A stretch of DNA of 64,000 nucleotides from Halanaerobium sp964649895. Lineage in GTDB: Bacteria > Bacillota > Halanaerobiia > Halanaerobiales > Halanaerobiaceae. The notes beneath the pieces are model-generated. The model ran no database searches. It saw nothing but the letters and a program-made list of their open reading frames with translations, and had not been told where the DNA came from. The position numbers and the translations under genes are program-made. Of the stretch, positions 9,485 to 18,030 are shown one piece after another; the stretch's first letter is position 1; each line of letters opens with the position of its first letter. The DNA is taken from NCBI GenBank assembly GCA_964649895.1, contig CAZYRX010000004.1, positions 17,814 through 81,813 on the forward strand, written 5' to 3'.

Positions 9485-10288
9485 GTGATTAATATTTTTA
9501 ATAAGATAAAGTCATATAAAAAAATTATTACAGTAATAATAATTTCAGCTGTAATTTTGAGTGGTGTTTATCTTCAGCTGAATAAGTCATCAGCTGAAGA
9601 AGCTTTTATTGTAAAAGTTATAGATGGAGATACAATGGAAACAGCATCTGGTGATACATTACGGCTGCTTGGCATAGATACTCCTGAGATCTACTGGGAA
9701 AGTGGAGAAGCAGAGTATTTTGCCTGGGAGGCTAAAAAATATAGTTCAGAAAAATTGCTGAAGAAAAACGTAGAGCTGGAGTTTGATCAGCAGAAAAAAG
9801 ATAATTATGGAAGAATGTTGGTTTATGTTTTTTATGAAGGAGAAAATTTTAACGAAAAATTGCTGGAAAAAGGTTATGCTTCGCTGATGATTATTACACC
9901 AAATAAAAAATATGAAAAAGAGTTTAGAGCGGCTTCAGAAGAAGCAAGAAAAGAAAATAGAGGTATTTGGGATAAAGTAGAAACCCTGTCTGCTGATTTA
10001 CCGGTGATAAATTACAAAGAAGCAGAAAACTATCTAGGGCGTAAAGTTATTATCAAAGGTAATATTATAGACACAGCACAATTGGAAGATATTACATTTT
10101 TGAATTTTTCTCATAATTATAGAAATACTTTATCGATAGTAATATTTAACAGCAATCTCAGTAAGTTTTCTTATCAACCTGCTGAATATCTTAAAGATAA
10201 AGAAGTAATGATTCTAGGTGAAGTAGAAATGTATGATGGAGCACCTCAAATAATTGTAGAAGATCCAGAAAATATTAATGTAAATTGA
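9485..10288 (+). CDS. Exported or membrane-anchored staphylococcal-nuclease-like protein with C-terminal OB-like domain
   Basis: A protein of about 267 residues with one N-terminal hydrophobic helix (about 12-30; signal peptide or anchor), so it acts outside the membrane. Residues about 36-160 are an SNase domain: VKVIDGDTM, RLLGIDTPE (catalytic Arg and Asp) and the NYGRMLVYV segment with the second catalytic Arg. The C-terminal 100 residues (KVIIKGNIIDT, EVMILGEVEMYDGAPQIIV) look like an OB-fold nucleic-acid-binding domain. The start is uncertain: AGAGGTGATT around 9481-9490 is itself SD-like, so GTG 9485 overlaps it and a rare ATT at 9494 is possible. Likely role: degrading extracellular DNA/RNA for nutrients. 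Confidence 0.8.
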   Translation: MINIFNKIKSYKKIITVIIISAVILSGVYLQLNKSSAEEAFIVKVIDGDTMETASGDTLRLLGIDTPEIYWESGEAEYFAWEAKKYSSEKLLKKNVELEFDQQKKDNYGRMLVYVFYEGENFNEKLLEKGYASLMIITPNKKYEKEFRAASEEARKENRGIWDKVETLSADLPVINYKEAENYLGRKVIIKGNIIDTAQLEDITFLNFSHNYRNTLSIVIFNSNLSKFSYQPAEYLKDKEVMILGEVEMYDGAPQIIVEDPENINVN

Positions 10289-10491
10289 CAATCCATGATC
10301 GAAAACATTATTTTTTCTATAAAATCTATAATTTCTTGAAAATACTTAATATTATGCTGATTGTCTTTAAAAACAGATTTATCTGCTGAAAATCGACAGT
10401 ATTTTAATAAAATAAAAGGGTTTTAAATTTAATTTAAGAATATAAAATATAGACTGACTTTTATATTTAAATATACTAGGAGTTGAAGAAA

Positions 10492-12075
10492 TTGTGGAAT
10501 TTTTCTTTAAGAACAAAAATTATCTTTTTGTTAATTTTAATCTTATCAATACTTCTAATAATGATCGGTTTGCTTTTAAATAATTATTTAAGATTTATAG
10601 AAACCGAGCAGCTTTCAGATAATGCTATGAATGTAGCTCAGGTGGTTGCAAAAATTCCAGAGATATATTTGAATATTGGTTTAGAAGGAGGTATGAATAT
10701 CATTCAGCCTCTAGTTGAAGAGATAAGATCAAATACCAATACATCTTATATAGTAATAATGGGAATGGACGGAATAAGATATTCTTATCCAGTTTCTGAA
10801 AAATTAGGAGAACCTTTTGAAGGTAGAGATCAATTAAAGGCTTTAGAAAATGGAGAATCATATATTTCGCAATCACAAAGTGCAATGGGGCCTTCTATTA
10901 GAGCTTTTGCTCCAGTTTATAGAGGTCATCGTCAGGTAGGAGCAGTTGCAGTTGGGATGCTGATGGAAGATATAAATAATAGGATTAATGAGACTCTGCT
11001 CGCGGTCAATATTGTACTTATTTTTGGAGGTCTTATGGGAATTATTGGTTCTATTTTTCTAGCTAATAATGTTAAAAAATCTATTTATAATCTTGAGCCA
11101 GCTGAAATTGCTAAACTTATTCAGGATAGAAATGCTATTTTGAACTCTGTAAGAGAGGCGATAGTTGCAATTGATAAAGATAATAAAATAACATTTTTTA
11201 ATAAAGTTGCAAAAAATATTATAGGAGTAGAGGGTGATCTCAAAGGTAGAGATATTTTAGAGATTATTCCAAACTCAAGATTACCGAAGGTAATAGATAC
11301 TGGAGAGGCAGAATTTAACAAAGAACAGCTGATAAATAATACTGCAATCTTGACAAATAGGGTTCCTATTAAAATAGATGATGATGTTGTGGGTGCTGTA
11401 GCTTCTTTTAATAAAAAAAATGTAGTGCAAAAGCTGGCAGAAGAATTGACGGGTGTCAAGAAATTTTATGAGGCACTTAGAAGCCAGAATCATGAATTTA
11501 TTAATAAACTGCATACAATACTTGGTTTAATTCAGATTGAAGAATATGATGCTGCAGAAAGACTTATCTCAAATGTAACTTACAATAAACAAGAATTAAC
11601 CTCATTTGTAATTAAAAGTATTAAAGTAGATGAGATTGCTGGTTTGCTGTTGGGCAAGTATGATAGAGCCAGTGAGCTAAAGATTGATTTTGAGATTGAT
11701 AGAGAAAGCTACCTTGGTAAAATTGAATCAGCATTTATCAAAGATAGTCTAATTACTATTATCGGCAATCTCGTTGAAAATGCAATGGAAAGTTTTAACA
11801 GCAGTGAAAAAGATAAAATGATAAAACTTGGTATCTTTGATGAGAATCAGAAAATAAAAATATTTATTGAGGATAATGGCTGTGGAATTCCTGATGATAT
11901 CAAAGATAAGATTTTTGAAAGAGGATTTTCTACAAAAGAAGACTCAAGTGGGATAGGACTAGATTTAATAAAAGATAAAGTAAACTTTCTTGGAGGCAAT
12001 ATAGAATTAATTTCTGAAGCAGGAGTTGGAACAACATTTAAAGTAGTAATTGATAAAAATCAGGAGGTAGACTGA
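10492..12075 (+). CDS. CitA/DcuS-type sensor histidine kinase
   Basis: I take TTG 10492 as start (527 residues), because AGGAG at 10478-10482 is 9 nt away; TTG 10483 directly abuts it. A transmembrane helix (about 8-30) precedes an extracytoplasmic PASp sensor (about 35-165), then a second helix (about 172-192), a cytoplasmic PAS domain (about 215-310), a SpoOB-type phosphoacceptor helix with the His in QNHEFINKLH (about 333) and an HATPase domain (N box NLVENAMESF, DNGCGIPDD, GIGLDL). This architecture is typical of kinases sensing external C4/C6 carboxylates. The regulator gene follows after 3 nt, and a carboxylate uptake and hydratase locus lies just downstream, which is the probable target. 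Confidence 0.9.
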   Translation: MWNFSLRTKIIFLLILILSILLIMIGLLLNNYLRFIETEQLSDNAMNVAQVVAKIPEIYLNIGLEGGMNIIQPLVEEIRSNTNTSYIVIMGMDGIRYSYPVSEKLGEPFEGRDQLKALENGESYISQSQSAMGPSIRAFAPVYRGHRQVGAVAVGMLMEDINNRINETLLAVNIVLIFGGLMGIIGSIFLANNVKKSIYNLEPAEIAKLIQDRNAILNSVREAIVAIDKDNKITFFNKVAKNIIGVEGDLKGRDILEIIPNSRLPKVIDTGEAEFNKEQLINNTAILTNRVPIKIDDDVVGAVASFNKKNVVQKLAEELTGVKKFYEALRSQNHEFINKLHTILGLIQIEEYDAAERLISNVTYNKQELTSFVIKSIKVDEIAGLLLGKYDRASELKIDFEIDRESYLGKIESAFIKDSLITIIGNLVENAMESFNSSEKDKMIKLGIFDENQKIKIFIEDNGCGIPDDIKDKIFERGFSTKEDSSGIGLDLIKDKVNFLGGNIELISEAGVGTTFKVVIDKNQEVD

Positions 12076-12078
12076 GAA

Positions 12079-12852
12079 ATGAGTAAATCATTTATCAATG
12101 TATTGATAATAGATGATGACCCAATGGTATCCCATATTAATAGAGTCTATACTGAAAAACTTGCAGGATTTAAGGTTTTAGAGGAAGTAAATATTGAGAA
12201 CAATATGGAAATAGATGCTGAACTTTTGAAAGCAGCTGATTTGCTTCTGCTTGATATTTATCTGCCAGGTAAAAGCGGTATAGAACTCTTAAAGGATATA
12301 CGAAAAGATAATACAGCACTTGATGTAATAATTATCAGCGCTTCTAAAATAACTGAACATATCAGCACAGCTATGCAGCTGGGTATTGTAGATTATTTAA
12401 TTAAACCATTTACTTTTGAGAGATTTAAAAAATCTCTTACTGATTACAAGCAGCTTTATGATAGATTAAATGGTTGTGGTGAGGGCCTTAATCAAGATGA
12501 TATTGATTTCTTAATGGGCAAAGAGGAAATAATTAAAGAAGTTAAAAGTGCTGATGAAGATAAAACAGATGAAGATAAAACAGATGAAGATAATACTTCA
12601 GAAAATAAAAACAAATATATACGTGAACTTCCTAAGGGTCTTAACAAAGAAACATTAGAAAAGATTACAAATTATATAAATAATTCGGGAGTTAATAAAT
12701 TTACTACTCAGGGTGTTGCTGGAGGTCTCGGGCTTTCTCGGGTTACTGTACAGCGATATTTAAAATATCTCGCAGTAAAAAATGAGCTTGAGGTCATTAA
12801 AGAATATGGAAGTGTGGGTAGACCTAAGCATTTTTATAAATTACCTGAATAA
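12079..12852 (+). CDS. CitB/DcuR-type response regulator
   Basis: A 257-residue protein. The receiver domain (about 6-125) has the acidic pair IIDDDP, the phosphoacceptor Asp in LLLDIYLPGKSG (about residue 58), and a Lys in YLIKPF. An unusually acidic linker (about 155-175) contains a repeated DEDKT unit. The C-terminal helix-turn-helix (GVAGGLGLSRVTVQRYLKYL) is the CitB-type DNA-binding module. It follows its kinase by 3 nt with CAGGAGGT as SD. It probably activates the hydratase/Tct genes downstream in response to an external carboxylate (inference from order only). Confidence 0.9.
   Translation: MSKSFINVLIIDDDPMVSHINRVYTEKLAGFKVLEEVNIENNMEIDAELLKAADLLLLDIYLPGKSGIELLKDIRKDNTALDVIIISASKITEHISTAMQLGIVDYLIKPFTFERFKKSLTDYKQLYDRLNGCGEGLNQDDIDFLMGKEEIIKEVKSADEDKTDEDKTDEDNTSENKNKYIRELPKGLNKETLEKITNYINNSGVNKFTTQGVAGGLGLSRVTVQRYLKYLAVKNELEVIKEYGSVGRPKHFYKLPE
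12553..12597 (+). repeat. Three tandem 15-nt repeats in the regulator linker
   Basis: GATGAAGATAAAACA occurs at 12553-12567 and 12568-12582, and a third copy with two changes at 12583-12597. It encodes DEDKT-DEDKT-DEDNT in frame, so copy-number changes would only lengthen or shorten the linker. Confidence 0.9.
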
Positions 12853-12879
12853 TATAGAATAAATTAAGAGTTGATCTTT

Positions 12880-12943
12880 AAATCTCAGTATTTTTCTTTA
12901 CCATTTTAATTAATGTTGGAGAGTTAAGTACTGAGATTTTTTT
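12880..12943 (+). terminator. Terminator after the two-component pair
   Basis: AATCTCAGTA (12881-12890) pairs with TACTGAGATT (12929-12938), followed by a run of T. It separates the kinase/regulator pair from the hydratase genes. Confidence 0.75.
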
Positions 12944-13056
12944 GAACTTTATGTACTTATACTTGTTTTGTGAACTGTAGATAATATAATTTAATTATTC
13001 AAAGCTTTTAATATAATTAAGGACCAAATAATGAATAGAGAGGTGAAGTATAAAGC

Positions 13057-14301
13057 ATGCACGCATTATGGAAAATATTAGCGGAAAAATCAGGGCGAGA
13101 GAATGTTGAAGCAGGAGAAATTGTTAATGCTAAAGTTGATCTTGCAGAAGTAAATGATCTTTATCTACAGGTAATAAAATCTTTTTATGAGATGGGTGGT
13201 AAGAAGGTCTGGGATCCCGATAAAGTAACTTTTGTTTTTGATCATTATAGTCCCACCCCAACTATTAAAGCTGCTGAAAATCATAAACAGATGAGAGAGT
13301 TTTGTGATGAGCAGAATATAGAAAAACTTTTTGATATCAATAAAGGGGTTTGTCATCAAGTAATGCCGGAGGCAGGTCTGGTCTATCCAGGGATGCTGCT
13401 GACAGCTACAGATTCTCATACAACCACACATGGATCATTTGGTGCTTTTGGAACAGGAGTAGGTGCTACAGATTTGGCAACTATTCTTTTAGAGGGAGAG
13501 CTCTGGTTTAGGGTGCCTGAGGTTATTAAAATCAATATTACTGGAGATCTACAGCAGGGTGTTATGGCTAAAGATATTATTCTTCATATTCTTGGAGAAT
13601 TAGGTCAGGATGCAGCTGTCTATAAAGCAGTGGAATTTGCTGGACCTGTTGTTGAGAACTTAGAAATGGCTGAAAGAATGGTTTTATGCAATATGTCAGT
13701 TGAGATGGGAGCCAAGACATCTTATATTAAACCTGATCAAACTACAAGAGAATATATAGATAAAAGGGTAGACCATGATTATACAGTTTACGAGACAGAT
13801 GAAGATTTTGAATATGATGAGATATATGAATTTGATGTTTCTAATCTTGAACAAGTTACTGCAGCACCTCACAGTATAGATAATGTGATCAACGTTAAAG
13901 AAGCTGGTGATGTTAAAATAGATCAGGTATTTATCGGTACATGTACTGGTGGACGGGTAAATGACATTAAAACTGCAGCTGAAATATTAAAGGGTAAGAA
14001 AATTGCAAAAGGTGTAAGATTGATTGTAATTCCTGCTTCTGATGAAGTTATGCGGGAAAGCATGAAAAAAGGATATATAGATATTCTAATGGAAAGTGGT
14101 GCAGCAATTTCTGCTCCTGGCTGTGGTCCGTGTTTAGGTGCACATCAGGGTGTTATTGCAGATGGAGAAACCTGTGTATCTACTTCCAGCAGAAACTTCC
14201 CGGGTAGAATGGGTAGTACTGGTGCTAAAATATACAGTGCTTCACCTGCTACTGCAGCTTATAGTGCATTGTATGGAAAATTAACAGGAGGTGAAGAGTA
14301 A
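13057..14301 (+). CDS. LeuC-type hydro-lyase large subunit (isopropylmalate/citraconate/maleate hydratase family)
   Basis: A 414-residue aconitase-superfamily large subunit. It shows DHYSPTPT near the N-terminus, ATDSHTTTHGSFGAFGTGVGATD, and the [4Fe-4S] ligand cysteines in GTCTGGRVND and CGPCLG. The length fits the HacA/LeuC2/DmdA branch rather than the longer bacterial leucine-pathway LeuC. The small subunit follows with no spacer. No leucine biosynthesis genes (leuA, leuB) are adjacent; instead there is a CitAB-like sensor and a Tct transporter, so a catabolic role on a 2-hydroxy di- or tricarboxylate is more likely than leucine synthesis. Members of this branch hydrate citraconate, maleate, dimethylmaleate or homoaconitate; the sequence alone does not choose among them. 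Confidence 0.85.
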   Translation: MHALWKILAEKSGRENVEAGEIVNAKVDLAEVNDLYLQVIKSFYEMGGKKVWDPDKVTFVFDHYSPTPTIKAAENHKQMREFCDEQNIEKLFDINKGVCHQVMPEAGLVYPGMLLTATDSHTTTHGSFGAFGTGVGATDLATILLEGELWFRVPEVIKINITGDLQQGVMAKDIILHILGELGQDAAVYKAVEFAGPVVENLEMAERMVLCNMSVEMGAKTSYIKPDQTTREYIDKRVDHDYTVYETDEDFEYDEIYEFDVSNLEQVTAAPHSIDNVINVKEAGDVKIDQVFIGTCTGGRVNDIKTAAEILKGKKIAKGVRLIVIPASDEVMRESMKKGYIDILMESGAAISAPGCGPCLGAHQGVIADGETCVSTSSRNFPGRMGSTGAKIYSASPATAAYSALYGKLTGGEE

Positions 14302-14781
14302 ATGACAAAAGGTAATGTTCATAAATTTGGCGATAATATCGATACAGACCAAATTTATCCAGGTAGATATTTAGATATTAGTGATCATAAGAAGATTGCA
14401 GAACATGCGATGGAGGGAGCTGATCCTGAATTTGCAGCTAAGGTAAAAGAAGGAGATATTATTGCAGCAGGCAGTAATTTTGGCTGTGGATCAAGTCGAG
14501 AACATGCGGTAATAACTTTAAAAAATGCTGGAGTTGGAGCTGTTATAGCAAAATCTTTTGCCAGAATTTTTTACAGAAATGCTGTTAATCTTGCTCTGCC
14601 GGTAATTCAGATAAAAGATGTAGATTTTAAAGAAGATGAGCAATTAGAAGTAAACCTGGAAGAAGCCTTTATTAAAAGAGAAGATGGCAGTATTATAGAA
14701 TTTACTCCGCTGCCAGAGAATATTCTGGAGATTTATAAAGCAGGAGGAGTTATTCCTTATTATAGGGCAAAACATGCTTAA
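14302..14781 (+). CDS. LeuD-type hydro-lyase small subunit
   Basis: A 159-residue swivelling-domain subunit. It has GDNIDTDQIYPGRYL at the start and the family substrate-binding loop AGSNFGCGSSREHAVI, then IAKSFARIFYRNAVNLALP. Its short length is typical of the HacB/DmdB/LeuD2 group. ATG 14302 follows directly on the stop of the large subunit, with AGGAGGTGAAGAG as SD inside that gene, so the two are translationally coupled and surely form one heteromeric enzyme. Confidence 0.88.
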   Translation: MTKGNVHKFGDNIDTDQIYPGRYLDISDHKKIAEHAMEGADPEFAAKVKEGDIIAAGSNFGCGSSREHAVITLKNAGVGAVIAKSFARIFYRNAVNLALPVIQIKDVDFKEDEQLEVNLEEAFIKREDGSIIEFTPLPENILEIYKAGGVIPYYRAKHA

Positions 14782-14940
14782 GATTTTTATGAACAATATT
14801 AACAAAATATTGAATTTATATTTAAATAGTGTATATTTATAAGTGTTAAAGGCTATTATTTATTAAAAATTCTTAATTTTGGGATATTAGGAAGGGGGAA
14901 CAATTTAGAAAATTTTTTAAAACAAAAAGGGAGGAAAAAA

Positions 14941-15897
14941 ATGAGTAAAAGATTATTTAGTATTTTATTGGTGTCTGTTTTATTGATCTCATTATTCAGT
15001 TTTAATGTTCTGGCGGAATTTCCGGAGAAACCTCTAAATTACATTGTTTGTTTTAACCCTGGTGGAGAATCTGATATCACAGCAAGAGCACAGCAGAAAC
15101 CACTGGAAGAAGTACTTGGTGTAGATGTAGTAGTTCAGTATAAAATTGGTGGTGGAGGAGCAGTAGGTTGGTCAGAATTAGTTAAGGCTAAACCTAATGG
15201 ATATACTGTAGCTGGATTTAACCTTCCACACATAATATTACAGCCATTAGTAAGAGATAATCCTGGTTATGCAACTAAAGATATTAAACCAGTATTTATT
15301 TTTGAAGCAACACCAAATATACTTGCTGTTCACAAAGACAGTCCTTTTAAAACCTTAGATGATTTCGTAAGTTATGCTAAGGAAAATCCTGGTGTAATTA
15401 CTGTTGGTGGTAGTGGAAGTTATAGTGCTAATCACCTGGGAACATTGGAATTCAACCAGGAAGCTGAAATTAAAACAACATATATTCCATTTACAGGTTC
15501 TGGAGAAGCAGTTCCTGCATTATTGGGACAGCACGTAAGTGCACTTATGACATATACAACAATGGGAATCAGACATAGTGACGAAATGAGAGTTCTCGCA
15601 GTTGCTTCTGATGAAAGAGTTCCTTCAATGCCTGATACTCCAACATTTAAAGAACTCGGTTATGAATATGTAGAAGGTGCTTATAGAGGTATGGCTGCAC
15701 CTCCTGATACACCAGATGATATTGTAGCAAAACTTGCTGATGCAAATCTAGCTGTAAATCAAATGCCTTCATTTAAAAATCAGCTAGAAGATATGGGCTT
15801 CCAGATTATCAATATGGGTCCAGAAGAATCAGAAGAATTTATTGCAGACAGAATAGAATATTACAAAGAAATTTTAGCAGAAGTAGGACTTCTCTAA
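14941..15897 (+). CDS. tctC: TctC-type tripartite tricarboxylate transporter solute-binding protein
   Basis: A 318-residue protein with a clean signal peptide (KR, hydrophobic core, cleavage after VLA near residue 25). The mature part has the family features FNPGGESDITAR, the central GGGGAVGWSELVKAKPNGYT and the C-terminal YKEIL segment. Members of this family (TctC, BugD/BugE) bind carboxylates through two water-mediated contacts outside the cell. GGGAGG at 14930-14935 is the SD. A hairpin with T-run directly after the stop probably reduces transcription into the membrane genes, leaving binding protein in excess. Confidence 0.92.
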   Translation: MSKRLFSILLVSVLLISLFSFNVLAEFPEKPLNYIVCFNPGGESDITARAQQKPLEEVLGVDVVVQYKIGGGGAVGWSELVKAKPNGYTVAGFNLPHIILQPLVRDNPGYATKDIKPVFIFEATPNILAVHKDSPFKTLDDFVSYAKENPGVITVGGSGSYSANHLGTLEFNQEAEIKTTYIPFTGSGEAVPALLGQHVSALMTYTTMGIRHSDEMRVLAVASDERVPSMPDTPTFKELGYEYVEGAYRGMAAPPDTPDDIVAKLADANLAVNQMPSFKNQLEDMGFQIINMGPEESEEFIADRIEYYKEILAEVGLL

Positions 15898-15910
15898 GAA
15901 GTATAAATAA

Positions 15911-15940
15911 GGGTGCCTGGTTTTTTCCAGGTACCCTTTT
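15911..15940 (+). terminator. Intercistronic hairpin/attenuator between tctC and tctA
   Basis: GGGTGCCTGG (15911-15920) pairs with CCAGGTACCC (15927-15936), with one G-T pair and a TTTTTT loop; TTTT follows. It lies inside the operon, only 20 nt before the tctA start. Confidence 0.75.
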
Positions 15941-15959
15941 AAAAAGGAGGTAAGATCAG

Positions 15960-17474
15960 ATGGGGGAAATTTTATTAACAGCAACAATATCTATATTTAC
16001 TCTTAAAAATATGTTATTTATGCTTTTCGGGGTTTCGGCTGGTATGATTGCTGGTGCTCTTCCTGGTTTAACAGCAACTATGTCAGTAGCACTTATTGTG
16101 CCTTTTACTTTTACTATGGATCCAGTAAGTGGTCTGGTTACACTGGGGGCCATTTATTGTGGAGCAATTTTTGGTGGAGCTTTTTCTGCAATATTAGTTA
16201 ATACACCTGGAACTCCTTCTTCTATTGGAACAACCTTTGATGGTTATCCAATGGCACAACAGGGAAAAGGTGAAGAAGCAATTTTTACTGCAACATTTGC
16301 TTCAGCAGGTGGTGGAATTATAGGTACAATTATTTTGATTTTTTTATCTGTGCCTCTGGCCAGAGTTGCATTAAGGTTTGGTCCACCTGAGTATTTTTGG
16401 ATTACAGTTTTTGGATTAACAATAATTGCTAGCCTTGCTTCAAATAATATTTTAAAAGGTCTTGCAGGTGGTGCTTTTGGACTTTTGATCAGTATGATTG
16501 GTATTGCTCCAATTGGTGGAGATGTCCGTTTTACAATGGGAATTCCGGCTTTTCAGGGTGGAGTTCAGCTGATTTCAATCTTAATTGGTTTTTTCTGTAT
16601 CCCTGAAATGTTAAGAATCGCTGGAAATTTACAGAAACAGAAGATGCAGGCTGTAAATGTTGAAAAACAGACGGGTGTACTTAAAAGATCATTTTTAAAT
16701 GTTTTTGAAAAACCAATGAATTTTGTTAGAAGCTCAATTATTGGTGCATTTGTAGGTATTTTACCAGGTGCTGGTGGTAACATTGCAAATCTTGTTGCCT
16801 ATAATGAAGCACAGAGGGCTTCTAAAGAGCCGGAGACATTTGGGACAGGGAATCCTCAGGGTGTTGTTGCAACAGAAGCTGCAAACAATGCTACTGTTGA
16901 AGGTGGAATGGTTCCACTACTTACACTTGGTATTCCAGGTGCTCCTCCAGCGGCAATTATTTACGGTGCTTTAATGCTGCAGGGTTTAAGACCTGGTCCG
17001 GAATTATTTTCTGGCAATGCACATATTACATATGCATTTATGCTTTCATTTTTAGTTGCTAACATAATGATGTTTGTTGTTGGAATATTAGGTGGCCGCT
17101 CGATATTTAAAATTGTTACTATTATCCCGGCAAAAATTCTTGTGCCATCTATTATCTTTTTAACAATTCTTGGTTCTTATTCAATCAGAAACAACATCAT
17201 GGATGTTATAGTTATGTTGGTGGGGGGATTTGTCGGTTATCTGCTTAAAGAACTTAATTTCCATCCTGGTCCAATTGTACTTGGTTTAATATTGGGACCT
17301 ATAGCAGAAAAAGGTTTGGTACAGGGTTATTTGATGGGACTATCTAGACCTAATCCTTGGACAATATTTTTCACAAGACCGCTCTCTATAGTTTTAATTA
17401 TTATAACCTTGTTGTCTGCAGGTTGGCCTATTTATAGAGAAATTAAAAATAGAGTTAAGAAAGGAGAGAATTAA
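15960..17474 (+). CDS. tctA: TctA-type tripartite tricarboxylate transporter large permease
   Basis: A 504-residue protein with about 10-12 membrane helices. The repeated Gly/Pro motifs of TctA are visible: GALPGLTATMSVALIVPFTF near the N-terminus and GILPGAGGNIANLVAYNEAQRASK in the middle, plus PLLTLGIPGAPPAAI. It forms the sodium- or proton-driven channel that takes substrate from TctC. AAGGAGGT stands just before ATG 15960. The stop TAA shares its last base with the tctB start, so the two permease genes are coupled. Confidence 0.93.
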   Translation: MGEILLTATISIFTLKNMLFMLFGVSAGMIAGALPGLTATMSVALIVPFTFTMDPVSGLVTLGAIYCGAIFGGAFSAILVNTPGTPSSIGTTFDGYPMAQQGKGEEAIFTATFASAGGGIIGTIILIFLSVPLARVALRFGPPEYFWITVFGLTIIASLASNNILKGLAGGAFGLLISMIGIAPIGGDVRFTMGIPAFQGGVQLISILIGFFCIPEMLRIAGNLQKQKMQAVNVEKQTGVLKRSFLNVFEKPMNFVRSSIIGAFVGILPGAGGNIANLVAYNEAQRASKEPETFGTGNPQGVVATEAANNATVEGGMVPLLTLGIPGAPPAAIIYGALMLQGLRPGPELFSGNAHITYAFMLSFLVANIMMFVVGILGGRSIFKIVTIIPAKILVPSIIFLTILGSYSIRNNIMDVIVMLVGGFVGYLLKELNFHPGPIVLGLILGPIAEKGLVQGYLMGLSRPNPWTIFFTRPLSIVLIIITLLSAGWPIYREIKNRVKKGEN

Positions 17475-17932
17475 TGATGTTAAAAAAAGATGGAGCCATA
17501 AATACAGATATAGTTGGTGGAGCAGTAATGATTCTCTCTGCAGTACTCTTTTATTCACGAATAGGTAATTTTACAAATTTTGGCCTGATATTTCCTAGAG
17601 CAATAATAGTTATTTTACTGGTGCTTGGAGTTGGTCTTCTTTTAAAGGCAAAGTTCAATCCACATTATTCAGAAATATTTGCGATGGAAGAAAGATCAAA
17701 GATGATATTGGTTGCAGTTATCGGACTGGCCTGGGTACTGCTTTTAAATAGAATTGGTTTTGCTGTAACAAGTTTCTTTGCTCTAAGCCTTGCTATATTT
17801 GTGCTTGAAGAAGAAAGAAGTCTTAAAGTACTGGTTAAGGATTTTCTGATCGGTGGTGTTGAAGTAGCATTTTTCTATATTATTTTTTCAAGACTGCTGC
17901 TGGTACCTCTTCCACAGGGAATATTATTTTAA
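17474..17932 (+). CDS. tctB: TctB-type tripartite tricarboxylate transporter small permease
   Basis: A 152-residue protein with four predicted membrane helices, the normal size for TctB. It overlaps the tctA stop by one base (TAATG) and has AAGGAG 7 nt upstream of ATG 17474; the next codon is also ATG. It completes a TctCAB set for Na+/H+-driven uptake of a carboxylate. Confidence 0.88.
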   Translation: MMLKKDGAINTDIVGGAVMILSAVLFYSRIGNFTNFGLIFPRAIIVILLVLGVGLLLKAKFNPHYSEIFAMEERSKMILVAVIGLAWVLLLNRIGFAVTSFFALSLAIFVLEEERSLKVLVKDFLIGGVEVAFFYIIFSRLLLVPLPQGILF

Positions 17933-18030
17933 ATAATTCCTAATAAATTTGATATTATAATAGATAATATAATAAGATATATTTAAAGAACATGATATTG
18001 TTATAGTCAAAATATTTTTAAGGAGGTTTT

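Noticed and set aside
11121..11514. Two minus-strand ORFs inside the sensor kinase gene
   Set aside because: Antisense shadows of the HK coding frame; no SD, no known domain.
12553..12597. CRISPR-like or satellite repeat
   Set aside because: Only three adjacent 15-nt units, in frame within a gene and without spacers.
13057..14781. Leucine biosynthesis leuCD
   Set aside because: No leuA/leuB nearby, short-subunit branch of the family, and a transport/sensor setting; true leucine function cannot be excluded but is not favoured.
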